Of a stretch of DNA of 64,000 nucleotides, positions 47,521-58,032 are shown one piece after another. Origin of the DNA: Halicephalobus mephisto (Eukaryota; Nematoda; Chromadorea; Rhabditida; Panagrolaimidae); contig SWDT01000574.1 of the NCBI GenBank assembly GCA_009193035.1, forward strand, positions 48,279 to 112,278. The letters run 5' to 3'. Within the stretch, counting starts at the first letter, position 1. Each line of letters starts with the position of its first letter. The notes beneath the pieces were generated by a model. It saw only the letters and a list, made by a program, of their open reading frames with translations. It was not told where the DNA came from and searched no databases. A program made the translations under genes and the position numbers.

Positions 47521-50500
47521 CTAAACCGTCGTATGCAAAGCCAACCGCAGGAACTTCTGGATCTGGGGATCTACCTCCAATTCATACACCGACATACTTT
47601 CGATCGTCTTTCCAAAAATCTTCCTCCCGCAAGGCAGATGGAAAACGAATTTCGTCATACATTTGTCATATGGCTTCAGTGAATGGAGCCAGATTGGAAG
47701 GAAATCCCAGTTCCTCAGAATCCTCGGAAGGACCTTTGGGAACTTCTCCTGGAGAACACTGATTCCTATGATGATGAAAATAAAGCCAAAAATGCCCGCG
47801 ATGACGGAGTAACGGGGAACAGGAGGAAGGAAGGACAATCCCAGGATGATGCTGGGGACGAGGAAGTATACTGTAACGATGTAAACAAGGGCGAACCATC
47901 GATACTAAAATTGGGTCAATGAAAAAGGATATTTTAGAAACCTTAAAGTTACATAGGGGAATAGCGGAGGTTCATTAGAGTTGCTGAATATCGCTTCAAA
48001 ATCACATTTGTTTATGAAATAATTTTTTTAAATTACAAATTTTTGTTATTTGTTCAATGGCATTTCTAAAGATGATCTTAATACTCTGAACATACAGTAT
48101 TCGTGAGTATAAGATCGTAAATTTACTAAATTGCACTATTATGAAAAAGAAAAATATTTGACACAAAATTGCTATGAATTATTTTGACGCAATTTTTAGG
48201 ACTTTTCACTTGAGATTAAAAATTACAAAGTACAGTAAATGAATATTTTTGTAAAATTCTCAAGACGTTCAACAGATTCTGAAATATTTCAAAATCATAT
48301 ATATTCTGCAATCTTATCTAAAATACAGTAATCTAAGAAATCCTTTCGAAAACGAATTTCTAAATTCATAGTTCGTAGATCTGAGTGAGCCCAACGCGAG
48401 ATCCAAATCCATGATTGAGTCCCTGCTTATCTTTCGGATTTACGAAACTACATACCTTGGCTGTTTTGTTCCCCAATTTCATGGCGAGTTCATCTGGGAT
48501 TTTTTTAATAAAAGGAAATGGATAAAAAAGAATAATCCCGAGAATGTTGAAAATTGCTTGACATAGAGCCATCTGAATAGTCCTGAAATTCTTCGAAAAT
48601 TTATCTAACATTAATATGAAAACCAACTCTTGACGTCTATCTGCAGGAGCGGATAAAGCAGCAACTAATCCAACAAAGGTATTTCCTACGGCAGCTCCGG
48701 CACAAAGAAGGTTATATCGGCTGAAAGTCACTATCCCTTTTCCGACCATAGGCGTCAATACAGTACTTAGGACATTTGAACTTTGGACCTAGGAAAAATA
48801 TCTGTGTATTTTTACTACCTCCAGAAGACTCACTACAACGACGATCAAAGCCCCAGAAACCACAGTAACCACGTTGGTGGCCCATCCAAAAGGAGATGGT
48901 AGTTTCTTGTCCATTAACTTCCTGAGTAAAATAGCGATTCTCCCAGCTAGAAGACCTTCCATGATCCTCACGATCCCCCAAAGGGAAAGCATCATCATAA
49001 TCACTGCGGAAAAGAAAAGAACAAATCCTATTTTGAGATCCCTCCAGAACGAGTAAGCAAAGAAGTGCTCATAAGGACAGAATAAGTAAACTTCCTTCGT
49101 CGTCAGATTCACGCATCTGAGGGCGAAAGTAGGGACTTCTTTGGAAGAAATATTGAGTTCATGAGTGACGATGCTCTCCAAAGTATCGTAATCGATCTGG
49201 AATGGAAAAGTGAAAATTAGAAGGATTTAAAGTAGAAAAAATTTAACAATCAGACGTTGATATATAACATTTTCAGATCCTGAACTACAAGACAGAAAGT
49301 TTTTTTCAAGAACTTTGAGATCCATCTGACTTTACAGATAGTAATGATTGCAACTATTTTCTCACAAAAGTTTTATAAACCCCGGAAGATTTAAGAATGA
49401 TCTCCAGAATTTTTTATCTATTTAATTTACAAATTACAATCTTCATAATATTATGGATTCTAATCTTATTTAATCCGAAACTTCAAAAATAAAACATGAT
49501 ATCAACATTCTGAAGGTCGATAATCAAGTATCTAATTGTCAAATCTAGGAGATTTACGAAAACCCAAGGTTAATGTAATATATAATGCACAAATAAGTTA
49601 CAATATTTTCGATTTTATATCCTCTAGTATTGTTTCATCGAAAGTACTTATGAAGTGAATACAACATAAAAGTCCCTATAGGTTCTCATTAAGTACTTAT
49701 TCTTCAGATTTAGAGCAAAATTTACAGACAAGGTTAATTGATAATATCATACATTCATATGTTGCAACATTTATGATATTACATCTTCCAAAACTGCTTG
49801 ATCTAAAATAATTGAAAAGTAAAGTTGACATCCGAATTTCTACATTTAATCAAATACACAAAAAATGTATAACTTTTGGTCTTTTAACAATTGCGAAATG
49901 TAATAAAATCATATTTTTCGTGAATATTTTGAATTTGTAACGAAAATTAAAACGTAATAGTAACGAGTTTTATTTACTACTACACCATAAGTTACGCCTT
50001 TTTGTATACCTGTTTCTCCAGACCAACTTCAACTTGATTACATGGTGAACAGTATAATATAAACAAACTAACTTGTATTACTGTCTCAAGAAAAAACTCG
50101 ATTAAGTCATTCAACCCTTGGAAATCGGCGGTTACATTAGCCAGAGGTTGAACCATGAAACTACTAATCTTCTCAATCGGAGAAGCTACAATCTCCAATG
50201 GTAGTAAAACAATAATTGCGAGAAAATTCATGATGTCGTTCATGGCATTTCCCGCAAAAGCTCTTCTAAAATAAGCCCTATTCCCGAAATGGGCCATGGT
50301 GATCAGAGCATTTGGAAGAGCTGATCCTATTTCAGAGCCCATCATAATCGGAATAGCTCTGGTTACAGTAATTACTGAAAACTTTATTTGAAATTCCTAC
50401 TCAGTGATTACTATTGACAAAACTCACTTCTGGCAGCCACCATTCCAACAAGGATACTTATGAAAGCAGATCCGGATTGAATAATCGCCGCCAGGAGCAT

Positions 50501-50825
50501 TCCTACTATCGCAGCTTTAATGGGGTTAGAGATCCATTCAGAAGTTTCTATTTCGTCTAGAATATCGTGAATAAAACAGCTTCAAAACTTAAAATTTACC
50601 GAATCTCCTTCCGCCGAGCAGAATAAATGCCTGCTCCAGAAGTCCCATCGTGAGTAATAAAATAAAAATAAACAAACATAACCAAATAATCATCGAGAAA
50701 ATCCAAATTATTCTGGCCAATTTTTCGACAAAATTCAAATCGAAAAAAGATACATGTTTCGGGTCAATTAGGGAGTCGTACGAAACCCTCCATATCCCGT
50801 CAATGACCTTAGGGGGTTTGGGCAT
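47521..50825 (-). CDS. Type II Na+/phosphate cotransporter, SLC34 (copy A)
   Basis: Seven exons: 50825-50600, 50556-50428, 50374-50073, 49196-48819, 48788-48628, 48582-48456 and 47904-47521, giving 568 residues. The SLC34 inverted-repeat pattern is clear: repeat 1 has GSAFISILVG then MGSEIGSALPNALI; repeat 2 has LTPMVGKGIVTFSRYN then AAVGNTFVGLVAALSAP. The large extracellular loop (exons 3-4) has paired Cys (LRCVNL, FCPYE). The QSSS substrate motif is altered in both repeats (QSGS at 102-105, QSSN at 347-350). The family carries phosphate into cells with Na+ at the plasma membrane. An acceptor (GTTTTAG) about 45 bases upstream of the ATG suits trans-splicing. The intron 48583-48627 is 45 bases, has a GTTGGT donor and is open in frame. 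Intron 3 holds a family 1 transposon. Confidence 0.93.
49857..50010. mobile_element. Family 1 inverted-repeat element
   Basis: Left ATACACAAAAAATGTATAAC, right ATAAGTTACGCCTTTTTGTAT. The inside carries ACAATTGCGAAATGTAAT and ACGTAATAGTAACGAG. In SLC34 copy A intron 3. Confidence 0.7.
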
Positions 50826-52070
50826 TGTTACTGTAGACTGTGACGTGGTTTATTTTTTCTAAAACTCGCCCAATAAGGTACTTTCTACAGTAAATCTACC
50901 TCACAGTAAGCAGTTCTTCAATACTAATAAAAAGTTATTTCAATAATAAAACACCTGCACTGGAATTCACTTATTTCTTAAGTGAATTCTGGCGCAAAAT
51001 TTCAATTGCGCTTGAAAATAAACAGAATCCTCATAATTCTCAGGAAATTTCGCGACAGGAATTGATTTCACGTTCTGTGGCAGTTGTTACGTAACGGAGG
51101 AATGAAGGTCAAACCCATAGCCTGGAACCAGCGGTTGACCAGGAAACCGAAAGGGTTCAACGATCGTTACAATAACTTGCTCTGGGTGTAAAATCAAAAA
51201 TGGAATTAGAGTAGTATACTTGGAGAGATGAAAGTTGGAAAGAACTGCGAGTTGTCATTAAAGTAATGAAATTTTTTCAAAGATCTCATAATGAATGTAA
51301 TTGATTCCAAAATATTTATTGATAGGTCTAATATAAATTGAGCAATTTGAAATTTAACATTTTAAATTGTAAAAGTGCCATTTATGATAATTAGATAATT
51401 TAATGCCAGATAGAAAGTATTTTTTAGAGTAACGATGGTTCTGTCAAGAAAAGTCCTCCTTTATCCTAGTTACATGAACAAGATGTAAAATACAGTAAGA
51501 ATATGTGATCTTAGCAAAGCTCAAAAAAGGAACTTTTATTAATGGTTTTCCGTCTTTAGAACATCTCTCCTCTTGTTCTCAGTTACACAAAAAAAGAGAA
51601 CAAAGTATGATAAGAAAGACCTATGTGGTCGGAATTTGTAATTATCATACTGTCAGAAATGAATTTTCTAGATCAACGCAATTTTCATCAAAGAAGACTC
51701 ATTCTCTATTTTTCCTAGGTAAACATTGAAAAAATAATGTATATTAAAATAATCAATTCAGTAAGAATTCATAGTCTTCTCAAGAGTCGAAAAAGGTCCT
51801 CCAGATCAACGCAACTTCCATCAAAGAAGATCTTCATTTACGACAATAGTAACCTCTTAGAATTTTAATAGAAATCATTATATCAATTTTTTACTGCAGA
51901 TTATGAAGTCATCTAAAGTTATATTGTCTAAAGTTATGTTGTTTTTAGTTTATTGTGTCACATTTGTATCATTATTCAGATAATATCAACACCTATACCC
52001 GGTGTTAAGTTTAAGCACTTTCAATGTCTTAATTTTTCTAACAAATAATCTAGAATCTCCTAGAATAAGT
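50826..52070. other. Intergenic region between the SLC34 genes
   Basis: About 1.2 kb. At 51080-51190 there is a G+C-richer island; on the minus strand it reads LHPEQVIVTIVEPFRFPG and on to a stop, 34 codons, looking like a lost exon or transposon remnant. Two diverged copies of a segment with GATCAACGCAATTTTCATC and AAGAAGA lie at about 51670 and 51805. No full gene seen. Confidence 0.4.
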
Positions 52071-55000
52071 TTACACCTGAGTCTGCTTTGACAATCTAAT
52101 CATTTTCTGGATTTTAGATTCCCTGAATCCTCTTTCGAGATCACTTCCGGGATGTCGGATAATCTTCTCACTTTCTTCAGAATGCCTTCTGAAACACTGC
52201 TTACATCCTGGAATCTTGGACAGCGTGTTGGTCATTACTTTGTCATACGGTTGGAGTGAATGAAGCCAGATGGGCAGGAAATCCCAATTTTGAAGTTTCT
52301 CAGGAAGGATTGTGGGACACTTGACTTGAAGGACATTGATGAGGATGATTGATCCGAAAAAACACATAAGAACTCCAAGTACACTGAACATTGCTGGAGT
52401 TGGAAGAAGAGAGATTCCGAGTAAAATTGCTGGCATGATAAAGAATACTGTAATGATGTAAATAATGGCGAACCAACGATACTGTAATTGAATGAGTTAT
52501 GAATTTATAAAATATACTGGTGAGAATATAATTACATAAAAATCGTAACTCCTATATGACGAGAAATCTAACAAATGTATGGCATTTTGTATCACAGATA
52601 TTGTAACCTTTATATAACATTTCGTTACAAAAAGCTTCGTCCTTTTTACGTAGCATTTCGTTACAGAAAGCTTTGTAACCTTTATGTAGCATTTTACCAC
52701 GGAGGTCCTATAACCTTTATGTAACATTCTATTACAGAAAGCTTCGTAACTTTGGCATAATATATTGTCACGTAAAACTTCAGTAACCTTTATATAATCT
52801 TTCGTCAAAAAAGACATTATAATCTTGTGTTTAACTCTCATTGTAACTGGCCAAATACTATGATTTATCATAACAGATGTGTTATAATTTTCGCCACAAG
52901 TGCCAAATGCTTATGAAAATTGTAACAATGATGTTGTATTCTTTATAAAAGTTGACTATTGCTACGAAAACAGTATACTACGGTCATAGTCACATTTGTT
53001 ACTGTGGCAAAAGTTACGATTTTTGTGTATAGTGATTTGTTCAAAACTTACTTTTGCTGTTATATTTCCTAATTTCATTGCCAATTTGATCGGCAACCTC
53101 CTCATGAATGGAATTGGCTGGAACAAAAGAGCTCCGAAGATGTTGTAGTAAGTTTGACTTAATGCCATCTGAAGCGTGATCTGTAGCTTAGAAGGATCTG
53201 CCGACAGAGCTGCCAGGATTCCAGTAGAAGTAGTTCCTATGTTACTTCCGATAATTAGAGGAAATAGTCTTTCCAGAGTCAGGACTCCTATGCCAACCAA
53301 AGGAGTCAGAGCTGATCTGAAGACACTGCTTGATTCAAGCTGGAAAAATCATTGTAAAATCGAAAATAAATTGTTTAAGATACTGTTTCAACAAGAGTTG
53401 AAAGGAAAATGTCCGACAATTTGTAAGTAACTTACAATAACGACAACCAAGCAGCCAACTAACATCACGACGTAGTCCGTCAACCATCCAAAGGGAAACG
53501 GAAGTCGTTTATCCATCAACTTCCTCAATAAAATAGCAATCCGTCCTGCCAATAAATCCTGCATGATTTTAACGATCCCGAATACACAGATGACCAAAGA
53601 CACAACGCAAATGACCAATAATATGACTCCGATAGCAGTATCTGACAAAGTAGAATTTGCAAAAATATGATCGTATGGACAGAAATTTAGTTTTTCTTTT
53701 GTTCCAAGATCAATGCATCTGAGAACAAAGGTATCCCGAAGGTTTTCTACAGAATCCAAGAGGGCTACTTTACTCAGACTTTCTTCGTCAATCTAAAACA
53801 GTTAAAAAATAAACATCAAAGAAGAAATTCTTCGTTCGAGAACCATCGAGCAGTTTATTTTCACTTTACACAAAATTAAATCACTTTTCGTTATATATTT
53901 CTTGAAGTTATAGTTATTTTAAAAATATAAAAATTACTTTTAAAAAATAAAATTTTAATGAAAAAGTTATTCGATGGGTCTCAAATGGGACATTTCTTTT
54001 TTTAGAAATAATCTAAGATAATTATTTTTGAATAATTATTTAATAAGCATTTTCAAAGAATTAGTACAATGATGTATACATAAAAAAGTTAAATGTATTG
54101 ATACATTAATTCAATTTAATGTATAAGTGCATTGTATTCAATGTATTAGTATATAGATATAATGTATCCCATTCATCAGAATTGTTTTAATATATCCACT
54201 TATTGTATAACATATATAATAAATAGGTGTGATATATTGATACATTAATTCAACTTAATGTATGAGTGCATTGTATTCAATGTATAAGTATATAGATATA
54301 ATGTATCCGATACATTAGAATTGTTTTAATATATCCACTTATTGTATAACATATATAATAAATAGGTGTGATATATTGATACATTAATTCAACTTAATGT
54401 ATGAGTGCATTGTATTCAATGTATTAGTATATAGATATAATATATCCCATTCATCAGAATCGTTTTAATATATCCACATATTGTATACCATGTACTCATT
54501 GTTGTGTGTAGTTAAATCGTTACCTGAATAATCTTCTCCAACAATGGATCAGTCAAAGCGTTCAGCGTCTTGAATTGTCCGGTATGTACGTTCTCGAGTG
54601 GGGATACGGTCAAAGCACTAAGTCTCTCTATAGGCTTCAGAACAATTTCTATCGGCAAAATTATCAGAAAACAGAGAAAATTAAAGATATCGTTCATCGT
54701 GGCAGCTGCAAACGCTCTTCTGAATTGAGCCCTGTCACCGGATTGAGTAAGTGAAACCAGAGCATTCATGATAGAAGCCCCCATCTCTGCTCCCATCATC
54801 AAAAATATCGCTCTTTCTACAGTAATTACTAAAACGAATAATTAAATAAAATCATGTTTTCATAAAAACTAAAAATGGAAGAATTGTCTCAATTGAAAAT
54901 CTTAGAATTTATGATTTTAGATAGTTTCGAAACCTTCGCTGAATTCTGGAAAGTTTCAGAAGCATCTGTTGAGCTCCGAAAAGATTCAAAATCTTCCACT

Positions 55001-56647
55001 GAATTTCCAAGTGTTTCGGAAATTTTCATAAAATTCCAAATGATGTCCGATTTCGAGGAGATTTACGAAATTTCTAAAATTTGCACGCAATTCTAAAAAG
55101 TTCCTATAGAATATTACAAGTTTCGAAAACTTCAGAACTTTTCTATTGGATTCTATAAACTTCCAGAACCTTACATTTGATTCTAGAACGTTCTGTATGA
55201 TCTTAATTTTGTTTAATGAAACCTACAGTGTCCAGAAACCATCCCCACTAAAATAGAAATGAGAGTAGAACTGCTTTGAAGAACAAGAGTGACAATCATC
55301 CCGATGATGGAGGCACTGATGGGATTCTGGATTACTTCCGAATTTTTGATTTTTTCTCCTGAAAAAATCACAGTATAACTTAAAAAGTAAAAATAAAATT
55401 CATTGAAACTTGCCTAATCCTCTTCCACCAATGAGCTTGAAAGCTTGGGATAACAACGAAAAAGTCGAAATAAACGTGAAAAGTATCAAAAAAAGAATGA
55501 TAATCTTCGTCAATCCATTGATGATTTTGGTTATTTTTTCTATCAGAGTAAGGGCTGAAAATGAAAATATATTGAATTTTCTCTTTGATAAAAAACTTTC
55601 CAACATGAATATTATAGGATTTTTACACACAAAAAACGGTAAATGATAAATAATGTATAGATATATTAGAATTGTTTTAATATATCAAATATGTTGTATT
55701 TATATATCAATATATCGAAATAAACTTAATGTATAAGTATATTAATTCATGTATCAACATATTAGATCTATTTCTATATGATATACAATGTATAGATATA
55801 TTAAAACAATTCTAATGTATCAGATACATCATATTTATATAATAATGCATTAAAACAGTATACTGATACATATGCTCAATTTATGTACTATTAGATCTAT
55901 TTCTATATGATTACAATGTATAGATATATTAAAACAATTCTAATGTATCAGATACATCATATTTATATAATAATACATTAAAACAGTATACTGTTACATA
56001 TGCTCAATTTATGTACTGTTTTTTAGATCTATTTCTATATGATTACAATGTATAGATATATTAAAACAATTCTAATGTATCAAATACATCATATTTATAT
56101 AATAATACATTTAAAAAGTATACTTATACATATGCTCAATTTATGTACTATTTTTTAGATCTATTTTTTTGTGTAATATGAATCCTAAAAGATTTCTACT
56201 GTATTGATTATATTTTTCTTTGTTTTTACCGTAGTTGAATAAAAGAAGATTTTTTTCTTAGATCTGTTTAGCTGAGATTTCTGAGATCTCGATCAACTTA
56301 TGATGTCTTAATTTTTATGTAAGTCGTTCGATAAGTCGAATTCTATCATCTATGTTCACAAGAAATCAATTTTAACAATTAATTATTTAAAATAAATGAA
56401 TTCACTTTTTTTAATTTCACAGGAAAGTTTTAATTGTTAATTATCTGGATTTATTTAATAATATTAGTTTTAAAAAAATTAAAATCAAACCTTTCCACGG
56501 GACATGATTGGGGTCGGCTAACACTTCTTCTGGCACGTGCCATTTTTCGTCTATTTCTTTTTCTGATTCTTGAATTTTTTCGAATTTATTTTTTAAATTT
56601 TCTGGATAAACTTGTCTGTCCATCAGAATCCTCGGATCTGACTTCAT
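52071..56647 (-). CDS. Type II Na+/phosphate cotransporter, SLC34 (copy B)
   Basis: Seven exons: 56647-56491, 55554-55414, 55358-55227, 54828-54524, 53792-53436, 53339-53052 and 52481-52071, giving 596 residues. Repeat 1 has QSSST (127-131) then MGAEMGASIMNALVSL; repeat 2 has ESSSV (366-370) then LTPLVGIGVLTLERLFP and IGSNIGTTSTGILAALSA. The Gln of the second QSSS is Glu here. The exposed loop has LRCIDL and FCPYDH Cys pairs, as in copy A. It is the same protein type as copy A, arranged head to tail. Intron 2 is a GC-AG intron (TTAG then GCAAGT). Introns 1, 4 and 6 each hold a transposon. The frame upstream of the ATG reaches a single TGA and then a membrane-anchor ORF (56660-56788), so the true N-terminus is uncertain. 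Confidence 0.92.
52531..53034. mobile_element. Long family 1 element with internal minisatellite
   Basis: Left TACATAAAAATCGTAACT, right AAAAGTTACGATTTTTGTGTA. Inside (52600-52800) a unit of about 40 bases with CCTTTATGTAGCATTTCGTT and ACAGAAAGCTTTGTAA repeats five times. In SLC34 copy B intron 6. Confidence 0.7.
54077..54510. mobile_element. Family 2 element with three internal units
   Basis: Left ATACATAAAAAAGTTAAATG, right GTACTCATTGTTGTGTGTAG. Three copies of a unit of about 118 bases with TTGATACATTAATTCAACTT and AATTGTTTTAATATATCCAC. In SLC34 copy B intron 4. Confidence 0.7.
54870..55200. repeat. TTCTAGAA-type repeats in SLC34 copy B intron 3
   Basis: Loose TTC/GAA word repeats; TTCTAGAACGTTC at 55181-55193 is a perfect three-unit heat-shock-element match. 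Confidence 0.5.
55625..56176. mobile_element. Family 2 element, four to five internal units
   Basis: Left TACACACAAAAAACGGTAAA, right CTATTTTTTTGTGTAATATG. The inside repeats TAGATATATTAAAACAATTC, TAATGTATCAGATACATCAT and CATATGCTCAATTTATGTAC every 120-130 bases. In SLC34 copy B intron 1. Confidence 0.75.
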
Positions 56648-56659
56648 TTCAGAACCAAT

Positions 56660-56788
56660 TCAGTTAACTTGAATCCATCGACCACCTCTACCGTAACTCG
56701 AGTATCCTTGGAAGATAATTGACAAAACAATCACACAGAGGATAATCAACAAGCCGCAGGAAATCCAAATAAAAATATTTTTTTCCAT
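56660..56788 (-). CDS. 42-residue membrane-anchor ORF upstream of SLC34 copy B
   Basis: ATG at 56788, TGA at 56662-56660. The peptide is MEKNIFIW, a strongly hydrophobic helix of about 20 residues (ISCGLLIILCVIVLSIIF), then QGYSSYGRGGRWIQVN. Twelve bases after its stop comes the ATG of SLC34 copy B, in the same frame. The TTTTTTTAG acceptor near 56866 would place both ORFs on one mRNA. It may be a small single-pass membrane protein translated as an upstream ORF, an N-terminal part of the transporter joined by stop-codon readthrough, or an N-terminus broken by a mutation or sequencing error. No known micropeptide is recognised. Confidence 0.5.
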   Translation of the reverse strand: MEKNIFIWISCGLLIILCVIVLSIIFQGYSSYGRGGRWIQVN

Positions 56789-56999
56789 CGAAAATTTTTA
56801 AAAACAATTTCGAAATTTAAAAAATTTAATTGAATTAGTTCATTTACGTCGGAACGAAGATTAACCTAAAAAAATTTAATTAATAATTATAGTTTTTAAA
56901 TTAAATAAAATAACATATTAAATATTTAATGAAATTCTACTAAAATTATTGAAATTTTATGCAAAAATCAATGAAAAAATACGAATATTTAAAATTTAA

Positions 57000-57290
57000 T
57001 ACAATATTTACATGTTCAGATAATTTTCACTCAGGACCAAGTAATTCTTAAAAAAGCATTTTTTAGTGATTTTAAATAAAAATTATTCAAAATCATATTC
57101 AAATAATTTCTGCTCAGGACCGAATAACTTTTTAAAAAATATTCTCCTTTGGTTTTGAATGGAAAAAATATAAAATCAAATTCAAACAATTTTCACTCAG
57201 GACCAAGTAATTCTTAAAAAAGCATTTTTTAGTGATTTTAAATAAAAATTATACAAAATCATATTCAAACGATTTCTGCTCAGGATAAGG
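57000..57290. repeat. Short tandem repeat of about 90-100-base units
   Basis: Three copies with TTTTCACTCAGGACCAAGTA and AAAAAGCATTTTTTAGTGAT. Nothing else is seen in 56800-57480 apart from A+T-rich sequence. Confidence 0.65.
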
Positions 57291-57487
57291 TTTATGTATT
57301 AATTTTGGTTTTACGCGATGGTGATTTTGTAATTAAAAATTTAGAACTATATTCTTCTTAAATTGACTAGGAATCTTCTAAATTAGAATTATATAGAGTA
57401 TAAAATCCTTATTCATTCTTAAGGATTGAGAATTATATATGAAAACACTGATAAATGTCGAGAAAAACCACATCTAAGACCATCGAA

Positions 57488-57814
57488 CATACACACAAAA
57501 AAGATAAATTAAAACGAGTCTAATGTATCAGATACATTGTATTTAATATATCAACGTATTGAATATGACATACCGATATCATTTTAATAAATCGGTACAT
57601 TGAATATAATCCACCGATATCAATTTCATATATCGATGTATTGAATATAATATATCTGATTCATTAAAGCTATTTTAATGTATCAAATATATTATATACA
57701 ATCCACCAATATCAACTTCATATATTGATACATTGAATATAATGTATCTGATACATCAGAACCGTTTTATGTATCCATACACTATACACCATGTACCCAT
57801 TTTTGTGTGTAGAT
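57488..57814. mobile_element. Family 2 inverted-repeat element
   Basis: Left ATACACACAAAAAAGATAAA, right TACCCATTTTTGTGTGTAG. The inside has CTAATGTATCAGATACATTG and ATATATCGATGTATTG repeats. Intergenic. Confidence 0.75.
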
Positions 57815-58032
57815 TTTCTTGTTTGTAAACAAAAACACATTTTTAATATCTAATAAACATCCTTTCTCTGATATTGAGAACTTTAATGATTTAATAATTT
57901 CAAAAAATAAAAATTTAAAAACATTCAAAGGACACGTGGACCTGATTGACTCATGTCCAGAAATGAATGCATGACTAATTTCCGCGGAACACCTGGCCTA
58001 GATTTTATAAACTTTCAGGATCCGGATTAGAG

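Noticed and set aside
52497..52871. 124-codon minus-strand open frame
   Set aside because: It lies entirely within a family 1 transposon and is made of its internal minisatellite, giving a repetitive peptide.
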